This document shows positions 1 to 9,103 of a stretch of DNA of 18,308 nucleotides, one piece after another (position 1 is the stretch's first letter; each line of letters begins with the position of its first letter). Position numbers and translations under genes: made by a program. The stretch is from Pavlovales sp. CCMP2436 (Eukaryota > Haptophyta > Pavlovophyceae > Pavlovales), in the NCBI GenBank assembly GCA_026770615.1, contig MU631349.1:355763-374070 (forward strand). The letters are read 5' to 3'. The notes beneath the pieces are model-generated. The model was not told the DNA's origin. It was given only the letters and a program-made list of their open reading frames with translations, and made no database searches.

Positions 1-688
1 TTAACAGGTGTAAACCCGACCATACCCTCCATGCAGCCGAAGCCCACCCTCAGGTCCAGCCGAGGCCAGCAACGCTTACGCACATCAAACGTGGAAAAAC
101 GCAACCAAAGACCGTCTCGAACCAAAACCTCATTCTACCAGGAGCAGCCAGTCCCACCGAACCCAAAACAGAACCAGTCAGTCCCGCCATAAGCCACGAA
201 TCCGCAGCAGGCCCGTCACGCATGCACGCACTGATTCATGACAAGTACTTCACATGCATGCACCACTCACGCACACTGCGCTCAGCAACCAAACGGGCCC
301 TTGAAACCGGCCAGTCACCCACGCTGTCACACCACTCGGGCGACAAAAAACCTAAAACCAAACATGAGCCAGCAAGCTCAAAGTCTTCAAAACGCAAATA
401 TGAGCCAGCAAGCCCGCCACACCCCGCAGCCCAAAGTTCTGCGCCCGAGGCCCACCCCCGTCAAGAGGTGGGATAGAATGGGCCAGCAAACAAGCCGCGT
501 ATATTTGAGGTTTTTGCCCCCGGGCAAAAATCTCAACATATGCGAGCCAGGCTAGGAAGGAAGTAATGTTTGGGATGCGCGAAGGTGGGCCGCACTCGCA
601 GACGGTGCTGCATTTTCAGACGACGCGTGGGAGAGCAGTGGAGGTCGGTCAGCGCGCCAGTCGAAAGACGTCAGTCGTCGATCGTCGT
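1..688. other. Unassigned sequence, no supported gene
   Basis: Open frames here overlap in several phases and show no recognisable domain. Visible structure: a near-direct repeat aa(c/t)atgagccagcaag at 361-376 and 397-412, and an imperfect palindrome at 496-544 whose arms (ttgaggtttttgccc / gggcaaaaatctcaa) would form a strong hairpin. Confidence 0.5.
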
Positions 689-820
689 GTGGCTGAACTG
701 ATCAGCGGTGGGGACGGTATCCGTGTGCTCGGGGTGGATCCCTGGATCTGAGTGTTTTTTTAACACTTAAAGCCAGTGAGATCCTTCCGGGGACGGACGT
801 TTAACTAGAAACTTACACAC
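689..820 (+). repeat. Dispersed introner-like repeat, copy 1
   Basis: About 130 bp, matched in inverted orientation at 11491-11623 and more distantly at 17632-17745. Shared blocks are tgatcagcggtggggac, ggtatccgtgtgctc, gatcc(c)tggatctgagtg and ggggacggacgt. On its reverse strand it begins gtgtgtaagtttctag, which resembles a splice donor. Confidence 0.8.
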
Positions 821-835
821 ACATGTCTATATGTA

Positions 836-951
<116 letters not shown>

Positions 952-1560
952 GAAGGGGGGGCGTTCGGGCTGGGGGTGTTTCAAGTTCGCAAGTCAAGCT
1001 GATCTTAGCGCTCCGATGCAGGCTCCTACGCGCTACGCCGAAGTGGGAGCTGGTAGAAGTGGTGGATGAATAGATATACATATATGAACTTAATGTTGTA
1101 TATATATGACCATGGGTGCCCGCCGCGCGGTTCGTCGGCTACAGTGTTACTCCGAATTGTACCCCTCCTTGTTATACGATTAAAGGGGGGTCAGGAGTGG
1201 GACCAAAGTCTGTGAACGAATCATGAGCCACCTGTTCACCCCAGTAACACCACTGGGAAAATCAAAAAATAATACCCATGGGAATGATCTAAACTGCTGT
1301 CACAACAGCTTCAACCGTCTTGCAAAATCCTACAATTACTTCAAACAGGGCTTAGTTTTCCAATAGCTAACAGTGGAAATTACGTCGTAATTACAGAATC
1401 TCTCACAGAAATGACGGTATGAGTCTGACGCTGCAGAAAGTTTTAAGACATTTTGAAAAGATCAATTGTTTTCTACAGTAGTAGGGTTTTACTGGGCGGG
1501 GTTAGTGTTATATATTGAACCACATTAATATATTGAACCACATGCTAAGCCGCAATAAAT

Positions 1561-2619
1561 ATGTATATATTTACTGATAGGGATTCAAGCTGGCGTCTGA
1601 CTGTTCATATATATAATGTAATGACCATCCTGAAACGGCCGGATCGCGCTGCCCGCTTGCGAGGCAGCCCGATGGGCTGCCTCGCAAAGCTGTTGTACGC
1701 ACTGCTATCGGCCACCTCCATCACGGACGCTTCATCTACTACCTCATCCACCGCACCTCCGCGCGGTTGCTCGCGCCATGCGCGTGCGAACAAGTTCATG
1801 GCATTCCAAACCCAAACCCGCCATCAAGTGGACTCGCTCGCGCTTGACGTCTCGGCTCCTTCGGCTTCTTCTTCGACCAGTCCTTCCAACGAGCCCCCGC
1901 GCTGCAGCCCGCGCTCCGCACGCGCGAACAAGTTCACGGCATTCAAAACCCCGTCGCTTCCTAGCGACACGCAACCAATGAACTCGTTCGTTCGCACACT
2001 GCCGGGCGGCCTCACGTTATCGGACGCTCCGCGCGGTTGCTCGAGCCATGCGCGCGCGAACGAGTTCATGGCATTCCAAACCCAAACCCGCCATCAAGTG
2101 GACTCGCTCGCGCTCGACGTCTCGGCTCCTTCGGCTCCTTCTTCAACCAGTCCTTCCAACGCGCCCCCGCGCTGCAGCCCGCGCCCCGCACGCGCGAACG
2201 AGTTCACGGCAATCAAAACCCCGTCGCTTCCTAGCGACACGCCACCAATAAATTCGTTCGTTCGCGCACTGCCGGGCGGCCTCGCGTTGTCGGACGACAG
2301 TTCGACCCCTTCGGCTCCCTTTTCAACTCCTTTGGCTCCCTCTTCAACCAGTCCTTCCACCGCGCCCCCGCGCTGCGGCCCGCGCCCTGCACGCGCAAAC
2401 GAGTTCTCGACATTCAAAACCCCATCGCTTCCAAGCGATACGTCACCGGTTGGATCACCAATGGACTCGCTTGCTCGCGCACTGTCGGGCGGCCCCGCGT
2501 TGCGCAGCGACGCCAGCGCTTTGTTTCGGCTTCCTCATCATCCACCACTTCTACCAGCTCCCCACTTCGGCGTAGCGCGTAGGAGCCTGCGTCGGAGTGC
2601 TAAGATCAGCCTGACTTGA
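1561..2619 (+). CDS. Uncertain 352-aa repeat protein ORF within the TIR element
   Basis: Open frame spanning the 270-bp tandem array and running into the right terminal inverted repeat. The product is Ser/Pro/Ala-rich with repeated RCSPR.ARAN.F.AFKTPSL and SFVR.LPGGL segments and no recognised domain. The same DNA also has repeated open frames on the minus strand (for example 2094-2417). The openness may therefore simply reflect a repeat length divisible by three and high GC. The start codon is not supported by anything else. Confidence 0.2.
   Translation: MYIFTDRDSSWRLTVHIYNVMTILKRPDRAARLRGSPMGCLAKLLYALLSATSITDASSTTSSTAPPRGCSRHARANKFMAFQTQTRHQVDSLALDVSAPSASSSTSPSNEPPRCSPRSARANKFTAFKTPSLPSDTQPMNSFVRTLPGGLTLSDAPRGCSSHARANEFMAFQTQTRHQVDSLALDVSAPSAPSSTSPSNAPPRCSPRPARANEFTAIKTPSLPSDTPPINSFVRALPGGLALSDDSSTPSAPFSTPLAPSSTSPSTAPPRCGPRPARANEFSTFKTPSLPSDTSPVGSPMDSLARALSGGPALRSDASALFRLPHHPPLLPAPHFGVARRSLRRSAKISLT
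1655..1690. other. Strong hairpin inside the TIR element
   Basis: Arms ttgcgaggcagccc and gggctgcctcgcaa are perfect complements separated by only gat. The stem extends two more pairs past one bulged base. It lies just before the 270-bp tandem repeats. Confidence 0.75.
1751..2510 (+). repeat. 270-bp tandem repeat array (about 2.5 units), multiple of three
   Basis: The unit starting gcgcggttgctcg at 1761 recurs at 2031, exactly 270 bp later, and a diverged partial unit follows around 2361-2510. Each unit has two related halves, each containing an ARAN(K/E)F-type segment in the plus frame. Because 270 is divisible by three and copies are close, all frames repeat and several stay open. Confidence 0.85.
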
Positions 2620-2655
2620 ACTTGAAACGTACCGCCAGCCCGAACCCCCCCTACA

Positions 2656-3246
2656 TTAATATATAGTTTAGCAACCAGTAACTGCCCTTGCCCGGGCACA
2701 CTACTGGAGATCCATCGTCATACGCGCCGTGGCGCCCAAGCCAGCGCAGCCGATTAAGGCACACAGCAGGCAAAGAGTGACGCAGCGCTCAAACCAGCTC
2801 AACTTCCAGGACGGTCAGACGCCAACTTTCTTGAATCCTCATCAGTCAGAAGCGCGCGTGCGGCACTCTCGATCCGCAACGAGACCCGCGTGCCAGCAGC
2901 GAGCGTCCTCACCGCCAGCTGCGATCTTTACGATAACCTTCCGCCATATTGCCCAGAGCGTTCCAAGGTTATACCTTTACCACCTTTGCGCTCATGCTGC
3001 GCTGATGCCAGGACAGTGCCTATCTGTGATATCGATGCGAAAGAACACCATATACCTTTTAGAATGATAAACCACATGCTAATCCGCTACATATTAAAAA
3101 TGTAGGTATATTATAAAGATATTAATATGTCTGCTCAAACGAACACGGTGCCTGGCCCGGCAAGCAGGTTTACAAAATCCAAAGCGCGATAATTTCTAGG
3201 TTCCGCAGGCTGCACTGCGGAATTATAGCGAGATAACTTTCCATTG
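2656..3246. other. Repeat-rich spacer between TIR element and AT-rich island
   Basis: No convincing gene. It holds a ~75-bp dispersed repeat at 2737-2812 that recurs at 12447-12515. A segment aaccacatgctaatccgc near 3070 recurs as aaccacatgctaagccgc near 1537. A small hairpin ttccgca...tgcggaa lies at about 3201-3222. Confidence 0.5.
2737..2812 (+). repeat. Dispersed ~75-bp repeat, copy A
   Basis: Matches 12447-12515 in the same orientation with scattered substitutions. Conserved blocks are gcgcagcc, agcaggcaa and cagcgctcaaa. No coding content is recognised. Confidence 0.7.
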
Positions 3247-3271
3247 TAACAGTAAAATTGATAATCCGATC
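3247..3271 (+). repeat. 25-bp direct repeat, left copy, edge of AT-rich island
   Basis: taacagtaaaa(t/c)tgataatcc is shared with 10965-10989; similarity may extend ~15 bp upstream (ataactt). It sits immediately outside the end of the broken minus-strand locus. Confidence 0.6.
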
Positions 3272-5831
3272 TATACCCCAATACTGTAAGCATTTATTGG
3301 TACGACTATATCACACGTAGCGCCGTCTTCTCTTGAATTTGCACTAGGCGCGTTTTCACTATAAGGGATTGCAAAATACGACGATCCTGTGCGTAATACT
3401 AAATCGTTAGCTCCAACAACAGTGTTTTCCAGATTTACACCGCTCTTATAAAGTACATTTATCGGTTTAATTGGTCTGATATAAGGAGCTAACATTTTGT
3501 ATTCTTTCGAATAAATTAAATATTCAGTTGCTAATCTATTTGACGACACGCACTTTCTCCACATTTTTACATTTGTGAATGATTCACCACTTGTATATTT
3601 TCGTTGATGGAGTTTTAGATTATATTTTTCGACTATATTTATTGATTTTGTTTGCTGAACGCTGGAAGATTTTCCATTTATATACACAGTCAACAATCTC
3701 GTTCTACTGATGGTAAAATCGAACCTAGTCACACCGCCAAGTGTATAATCGACGTTATCGATAATGAGACAATCCAGTCCTGTAGAAGTGTTTAATGTGT
3801 TGATATTGCAATTTATGGATGTTGTACCAGTGATATTTTGAAAGTCAAAACTTAAACCTCTGATAAATTCTAATTCTGAAGGCATCGGACTATCAAGAAC
3901 AGTAGCGAATCCTATCGATAAAATCAGATCGTAACAATACGGTACAATTGTGTCGTTAATATATATATACGAAAAATTATAATCTTTTACGTCAAACCGG
4001 CTAAGATCTCTCAATGCAAATTGGACGTTCGCATTATTATTAATAGTAAAATTTTCGAATTTGATTGATTGTAAATATGTGCTATCTGGATAGATCACTG
4101 CTGTGCTACTTGTCGTCGGGCTTGGTAGTTGGCCTATAACGTCGTAAAGTGCTAATAAGCTACCCTTGAACCATGCAGTCGGCGGTATTGATATAGCTGT
4201 TAAATCTATCGCACCAGATAATAGGACGTTTTGCTTGCTTATTAACGATGCTCGAATTAAAACATTATCGTAATTATTAAGAAAATTTCAATAAGCGTTA
4301 TTTATCGTTTGAATCCTAAAATCTACATATCTCTGCGTTTGCTTGACAATGGACAAATTCATCGGTGGATCAACCCGATCTAAACGACGGTTTTCGATAT
4401 CGCTCGATGTGATCGAGTCAGTTAACCCGATTTTTATATTACTCATATACGGGGAATTGGTAGATACACCAAATAGACGAAATTTATAAAAATCGGATAC
4501 TCCCCATCCCCATCTATATCTTGGGGTTATTTTTGTCCCAGTACTGACAACATCACCTCATCTAACCATACTTTGATTGTTATTGTTGAAGAAAAATACC
4601 CCGGTATTTGAACGGTTATATTTGTCCATTTAGTATCACTTAAAAAAGCATTAGTTATTGAAAAAGCATTATTATAGAAACCGTTAGGATCACAAAATAG
4701 AAATTGGAAACTATTGTTACTTAGAATACGCATATTAAACCCGGATCCTGTCGTATTACTGCTAACACCATTATATGATGTGTCAGATATTAATGTGCCA
4801 ATTCCAAAAACTACGTTACCAGATGGTGTACCCTTTTGATACAGTTTAATATCGAAGATCATCGTTAACCCTGGACCTCCTGAAGTGCTACTTACGTCAA
4901 CATATGTAGGTGGTCCGTTTGCTATTTACGCTGATACGTCACCTAATCTAAAATATGCCTTGCCATATAAATCTCTACCCTGTTCTGTTATCACTCCAGA
5001 CAAATTTTTACCATTTCCTGACGAATCAGTATTATCATATAGTTGATAATCAACCAGAGATTTTCTGTAATAGATACAGTTAAATCATCTATTAACGTTT
5101 CTGCAATTGTCGGCTTTAAGAAGATTTTGAAATCGGATAAATAACAAGTACTAGCGTATATTTGTAATAAATTCGTTGTTGAATTAGTGGCTGTAAATAG
5201 TCGTAACAATGTTATAACGGCGCCTGTCGTTATGTACGTTTGTACAATATTATCGATATATATATTAACTTCTCCAATATTAGATATAACTACGTCGTAA
5301 TGTCTCCATATATTTATCGTATTGAATATATCCAATGTAAACGTTCTTGCAAATGTTCCCAAGCGACCAAATCGAACACGCATATTTGTAGAATTAAATA
5401 AAATACTAATTCCCTCGCATTCAGTCTCTGTATTTCTTGAAGCTGTTGCATCATAATAATCACATCGAAAATATCTTTTGATAATCTGACTCCGTAATAT
5501 TCTTAAAATCGAATGATATAACCATACCACTATTATATGCTGTTCCTCCAAATATCGTATGTTGAATTGTAACCGGATCGAGTAGCGTTACGACCATACC
5601 GTCATCGAATTGGATATATGTTTTATCAGTCAACGCTTCAATTTTATATATTTCGTCAGACGCACCTGTATACGTTAAATAGTTATTTTTACCGCTCGTA
5701 TCCATATTATTAATAAAACGATATTCCGCAAAAGCTGACCCAAGTCGGTTAACTATTGGCTCGGCTGATAAATTGACGACAGTACCATAAAGGATACTTA
5801 ACTTGTTCTGATAGTGTCGCGTTCGGCCACC
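3271..5831 (-). pseudogene. Decayed multi-domain protein with three LamG/concanavalin-like domains
   Basis: Read on the minus strand, the region is one protein-coding locus broken into pieces. Three beta-rich domains follow each other at about 5534-5144, 4875-4420 and 3861-3553. Each starts with a FDFKN- or FDIKL-like strand, has a central IYID, VWLDE or VYING strand, and ends in DFKIFL, NIKIGL or NVKMW. Breaks: frame changes near 5470, 5065 and 4560, a TAA at 4926-4928, and a TGA at 4288-4290 where both sides continue in the same frame. The last ~70 residues before the TAG at 3271 contain LENTVVGANDLVL and end in DIVVPINAYSIGV. The longest intact piece is 3271-4098. The first ATG is at 5705, but the frame is open to 5831, so the true start is uncertain. 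Possible role: adhesion or surface protein, by fold only. Confidence 0.65.
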
Positions 5832-5833
5832 TT

Positions 5834-5917
5834 ATGAGTTTCGGCGATCCAAATCAATCGTTAACCATCGGACAAAGTGCGTTTACTATCATATTTGATA
5901 TTCTTATCACTTCATAA
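5834..5917 (+). pseudogene. Fragment of another LamG-like domain start
   Basis: A short plus-strand reading (27 codons from ATG, open further upstream) contains QSLTIGQSAFTIIFDILIT. This resembles the opening strand of the neighbouring domains (GLTMIFDIKL and SGMVISFDFKN on the other strand). It stops at TAA and is not in frame with the ORF at 5953. It looks like a truncated paralogue or an old 5' part of that ORF. Confidence 0.35.
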
Positions 5918-5952
5918 TTCAGTTTAGACGGGCTTAAATAGATATTGGTGGT

Positions 5953-7323
5953 GTGTCTAACTTCTTCAAATTTATCGCGAAGGGCTTAGCATCATTAGGC
6001 GCTCTGGCTAAGGTCATAAATGATTCTATAAAAAAGCAGTTTAGTAATCCACCTATCGTAGCTTCAGATAATGGCACAAAAATAGAATGGACTAAACCAT
6101 CAAATGGATCAGATGTAAAAATTTATCCAGACGGCGCCAGTAGTATCGGTTTAACATCGATAATTTATATAGTTGAGCCAAATGTCGTATATTATAGCCG
6201 ACTGCCACCCAAATTTGTGAACGAGATAATAAACAGAAGTATGATAATAACACGACAAACATCGGCCGGCCTATCTAACTCTATTAATTTCAGATATAAT
6301 TCTTACACAGCACTACCTATATGTATTATATTTTACCAATCAGGTTTGCCACGTGCATGGCTCGGTACAAATGAATTATCGAGTGAAATCTTGGATGTTG
6401 TTACGTCATTTGTGGAATCTCGATTTAATACTAACCTTAATGATATCAGTGGTCGAAATATTACGCTTATAAGATCTGGCACTGGGACGACAGACACGCT
6501 ATATAATGATAGTACTCTGAGAACTGGATACGGATATATCAAAGTGTTAAATCCGTATACAGTTTTTGCGAATATTGCGACAACTAACACGTTCATATCG
6601 ATAGCTTCTAAATTAGCAAACGCTACAGGTATGCGATTGTTGTTTAAAATAAAATTAAATAATACAACAGCGAAAGACACACCTATATTTACGATTGGAA
6701 AGCTTCCAAAGGTGACCGATTTTTGTGTCAATACGATGAGCAGCCGAGCGGGTAATTTATCGCGTGGCATGATGCTACGCATCAACAACTCAAAACTGTC
6801 GTATATGTTTATCGACGCAAATGGAAATTATACACAATTTAACGCTTCTGGGTCGTATAGTGGTAATGATGGATTGCTTTCGACAACAGCATGGAGTCAG
6901 GTCGAGATAGTTATTAATCGATTAGTAGGTACTGATAATAATATAATAATAGATTTATATTTTAATAATGTAAAATCTACTACAACTTTGACAAATACAT
7001 CCGTCGGTTTTGATATGTCTTATTCTGGTGGTGCCAATAATAATTTATTGAGATTTACTGGCTATGCAGAGGCGCATAATATTGCAGATTTCAAGATATT
7101 TTTATCTGATAATAGAACAGCTAGGAATACAGTTAATCCTCTAAATTTTGGTGGATCTATGCCATTAATAACAAACACGTCGAAGCTACATATGGGTGTG
7201 CTTAATAATTCGATAACCAATGCGATATCAAAAACATGGATAAATTACCTCGATAAGATTTTAAGCATGACAGTGGTCACTTCAACCGAAGATTTAGAAC
7301 GTGAAGACATGATATTATTATAA
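5953..7323 (+). CDS. 456-aa protein with amphipathic N-terminus and LamG/concanavalin-like domain
   Basis: The longest intact ORF of the AT-rich island; no family recognised by name. Residues 2-31 (FFKFIAKGLASLGALAKVIN and following) form a strongly amphipathic helix. Residues 35-215 are mixed beta sequence. Residues ~222-387 are paralogous to the domains of the broken minus-strand locus, starting MRLLFKIKL, with IIIDLYFNN in the middle and IADFKIFL at the end. The C-terminus is acidic (EDLEREDMILL). No ATG precedes the homologous region: the frame opens after TAA at 5935-5937 and the first usable start is GTG at 5953, so the start may be mutated or fed by splicing. The stop overlaps the end of the convergent gene at 7318. 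A virion surface or adhesion role is inferred from fold alone. Confidence 0.65.
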   Translation: MSNFFKFIAKGLASLGALAKVINDSIKKQFSNPPIVASDNGTKIEWTKPSNGSDVKIYPDGASSIGLTSIIYIVEPNVVYYSRLPPKFVNEIINRSMIITRQTSAGLSNSINFRYNSYTALPICIIFYQSGLPRAWLGTNELSSEILDVVTSFVESRFNTNLNDISGRNITLIRSGTGTTDTLYNDSTLRTGYGYIKVLNPYTVFANIATTNTFISIASKLANATGMRLLFKIKLNNTTAKDTPIFTIGKLPKVTDFCVNTMSSRAGNLSRGMMLRINNSKLSYMFIDANGNYTQFNASGSYSGNDGLLSTTAWSQVEIVINRLVGTDNNIIIDLYFNNVKSTTTLTNTSVGFDMSYSGGANNNLLRFTGYAEAHNIADFKIFLSDNRTARNTVNPLNFGGSMPLITNTSKLHMGVLNNSITNAISKTWINYLDKILSMTVVTSTEDLEREDMILL

Positions 7324-7521
7324 TATTTTTATGACTTTTTTAAAAATGAACTCTCTAAACGCTCTTTGTATAATTATACATGCAAGTTCTTCAGTTTTTT
7401 GTATTATCACCGTGTTCGATGTGTCAAAGGTTTCGTTGACGTTATTATTATAGCAACATCTTAACATATGTAAAATTGTCGGGACGAGGAACAACGAAAG
7501 CAAATGTAACATATCAATCAT
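7318..7521 (-). CDS. 67-aa membrane protein with C-terminal IQ motif
   Basis: Residues 4-22 (MLHLLSLFLVPTILHML) are hydrophobic and would span a membrane or act as a signal anchor. Residues 51-61 read IQRAFREFIFK, which fits the calmodulin-binding IQ pattern IQxxxRxxxxK, and the tail is basic (KKVIKIL). It starts at a normal ATG. Its stop overlaps the end of the plus-strand ORF 5953-7323 by six bases, and its start is 42 bp from the divergent ATG at 7564. Function is unknown; calmodulin or EF-hand light chain binding is inferred from the motif only. Confidence 0.55.
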   Translation of the reverse strand: MIDMLHLLSLFLVPTILHMLRCCYNNNVNETFDTSNTVIIQKTEELACIIIQRAFREFIFKKVIKIL

Positions 7522-7563
7522 CCCTAAATATACATAAAGAAAAAAATATAACGTATATTATAT

Positions 7564-7721
7564 ATGTCTGATGGATATAATATAATTATATCGGTGTTCG
7601 GTATTATAGCAATAATTTCGATAGGGATGCACGAATTGGTGAAATCATTTTACAATTGGAACAATTGGCACGTCAATATGAAGAGTTAAAAAAAATAAGA
7701 GATTATTTACTATCTATATAG
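7564..7721 (+). pseudogene. Small membrane/coiled-coil protein with a frameshift
   Basis: ATG at 7564 opens MSDGYNIIISVFGIIAIIS, a hydrophobic segment. That frame then stops at 7687-7689. The next frame carries a clear coiled-coil stretch, EIILQLEQLARQYEELKKI, ending at TAG 7719-7721. The two halves make sense only together, so a single frameshift near 7615-7640 probably broke a gene of about 50 codons. The stop codon directly abuts the stop of the convergent gene at 7722, which supports this end as real. Function is not recognised. Confidence 0.45.
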
Positions 7722-8111
7722 TTAGATTTTAGCCAAATGATTGCTATCCATAATATTGTTATAGTCTTGAATATTATCGGTTGGCATATACATATTTTCA
7801 ATATGTTTTAGTGTCTCAGTCATAACAAGTTTAAGATAGTTTTCCAAGTTTTTTTTTGCTTCAGAAAATTCGTATTCTGCAAGCGTGATTTTAAGGTTTG
7901 TAATCATTTCATTGTCATCATCAGTAATTTGCTTTAATTTGATAATTGATTTGGTATTTTCAAACATTGTTGAAAGATATAATTTAATAAATTTATTATC
8001 GATCATAATTTTATAGCTTAAACGTTGTTTAACAAAAATATTCAGATAAAACATATTCTTGTTTAATTTTAACACCATCAAATTCCATGTATAATTTCTC
8101 AATATTATCAA
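7722..8111 (-). CDS. Helical hypothetical protein, probably 5'-truncated by a frameshift
   Basis: 129-codon ORF, rich in Lys, Asn, Glu and Ile, mainly alpha-helical (EYEFSEAKKNLENYLKLVMT), with no recognised domain. The first ~25 residues of this frame look poor. In the neighbouring frame the same DNA reads MEFDGVKIKQEYVLSEYF and then stops, so the natural protein probably began there and was shifted near 8040-8055. Its stop at 7722-7724 is adjacent to the stop of the convergent small gene. Confidence 0.4.
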   Translation of the reverse strand: MIILRNYTWNLMVLKLNKNMFYLNIFVKQRLSYKIMIDNKFIKLYLSTMFENTKSIIKLKQITDDDNEMITNLKITLAEYEFSEAKKNLENYLKLVMTETLKHIENMYMPTDNIQDYNNIMDSNHLAKI

Positions 8112-8209
8112 TTGCTCTTATACATATATATAAGAATTTAATTTTTTGTGTAAACACGCAATCCTATCGTTGCGTTAAATTTAGCCGAAACTTGTCCCTC
8201 CAAGGAAAT

Positions 8210-8211
<2 letters not shown>

Positions 8212-8251
<40 letters not shown>
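8212..8251. repeat. (TG)n microsatellite
   Basis: About 40 bp of uninterrupted TG dinucleotides. It produces an artificial poly(His-Thr) reading on the minus strand. Confidence 0.95.
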
Positions 8252-8254
<3 letters not shown>

Positions 8255-8278
8255 ACATAGTATATATAGAAATATAGA

Positions 8279-8443
8279 GTAGATGGGGTAGATGGGGTAG
8301 ATGGGGTAGATGGGGTTTAAAATAAGTCGCCTTAGGCGGTTCGGCGTTCGGCGTCACGCCGCTCCCTTTTGGAATATAGAAAAACTTTTTAAAACTCAAT
8401 TTACCCCATCTACCCCATCTACCCCATCTACCTCCATCTACCC
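8279..8443. repeat. 10-bp repeat (gtagatgggg)n with inverted arms
   Basis: The left arm 8279-8316 has nearly four copies of gtagatgggg. The right arm 8402-8443 has about four copies of its reverse complement. The arms would pair over about 38 bp around an 86-bp spacer that has GC-rich mini-hairpins (cgccttaggcg, cggcgtcacgccg). Confidence 0.85.
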
Positions 8444-8462
8444 CCGCCTTGTTCGATAAGCT

Positions 8463-8660
8463 CACAGCATAGTGCAGTATCTTATCAACGACTTCGTCGT
8501 GCTTCGGCCGGTCTATCAGAGTCTATAAAAGCGCACGACAGAGTGCAGTACCTTATCAACGACTTCGTCGTGGGGCAGCCGGTCTATCAGAGTCTATAAA
8601 AGCGCACAGCATAGTGTAGTACCTTCTCAACGACTTCGTCGTGTGGCGGCCGGTCTATCA
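8463..8660. repeat. Three tandem 71-bp units with TATA-like segment and mini-palindrome
   Basis: Units begin at 8463, 8534 and 8605 (spacing exactly 71). Each holds c(a/g)(t/g)agtg, the hairpin acgacttcgtcgt and ggtctatca; the first two also hold agtctataaaagcgcac. The third unit degenerates into aaatctataaaaaaat. tataaaag resembles a TATA box, so promoter repeats are possible. Confidence 0.8.
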
Positions 8661-8790
8661 AATTGAATAAAATCTATAAAAAAATCCCGTACCATATTGG
8701 TATGTATATAGGATTTATTAGATTTATTAGATTAATTAAATCAACAAGGTCCGCATATGTATCAAATAAGTGACGGCAGAGTGGTTAGTA

Positions 8791-9007
8791 CTAAGAAATC
8801 TAATAAAAAGTACACAAAATATCAATAAACCACAAGTGAATCATACCATAATGGTAAGAGATCATATAAGTATACGACAAGGTACGGGAACAGTACCATA
8901 GTGCCGTAAAATATAAGTATTTTTATTCATTTATAAGTATTTATTAGATTTTTATTAGTTTTTTATTAGATTTATTAGATATTTATTACTTTTTAGTAGA
9001 TTTCTCA
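8791..9007 (+). repeat. ~215-bp AT-rich block, copy 1
   Basis: Direct repeat of 9311-9529. Shared segments are aaaagtac(a/g)caaaa, atcaataaacca, tatacgacaaggt and ttttattag runs ending in ttctcag. Copies differ at many positions, so the duplication is not recent. Confidence 0.8.
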
Positions 9008-9015
9008 GTGTGTAC

Positions 9016-9103
9016 GGCGCTCCATAATAGCATACGGATTTTCCGGAGCGCCTCTTCGCCGGCGGGCGAAGCTCGGAAGCCAGGCAATAAGCCGGGTTAT
9101 TGC
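9016..9103 (+). repeat. Three-hairpin repeat element, copy 1
   Basis: Perfect stems ggcgctcc/ggagcgcc (9016-9052), cttcgcc/ggcgaag (9054-9071) and gcaataa/ttattgc (9084-9103). The first ~75 bases recur almost unchanged at 10992-11066. It is GC-rich within AT-rich surroundings. It could be a structured RNA or the end of a mobile element; no known RNA family is recognised. Confidence 0.7.

Noticed and set aside
222..751. Short plus-strand ORFs at the left end
   Set aside because: They overlap in different phases, are low complexity, and the last runs into a dispersed repeat.
4288..4290. TGA read as tryptophan (alternative genetic code)
   Set aside because: TGG is used for Trp in the island ORFs, and the locus also has a TAA and frameshifts, so decay explains it better.
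8181..8465. 94-codon minus-strand ORF with WGR and HT repeats
   Set aside because: It consists of a translated (TG)n microsatellite and the two arms of a 10-bp repeat.
8463..8660. CRISPR-like array
   Set aside because: The 71-bp units repeat head to tail without unique spacers, and the context is eukaryotic.
9016..9103. Self-cleaving ribozyme or tRNA-like gene
   Set aside because: Hairpins are clear, but no hammerhead core, HDV-type double pseudoknot or tRNA TTCRA arm could be identified by eye.
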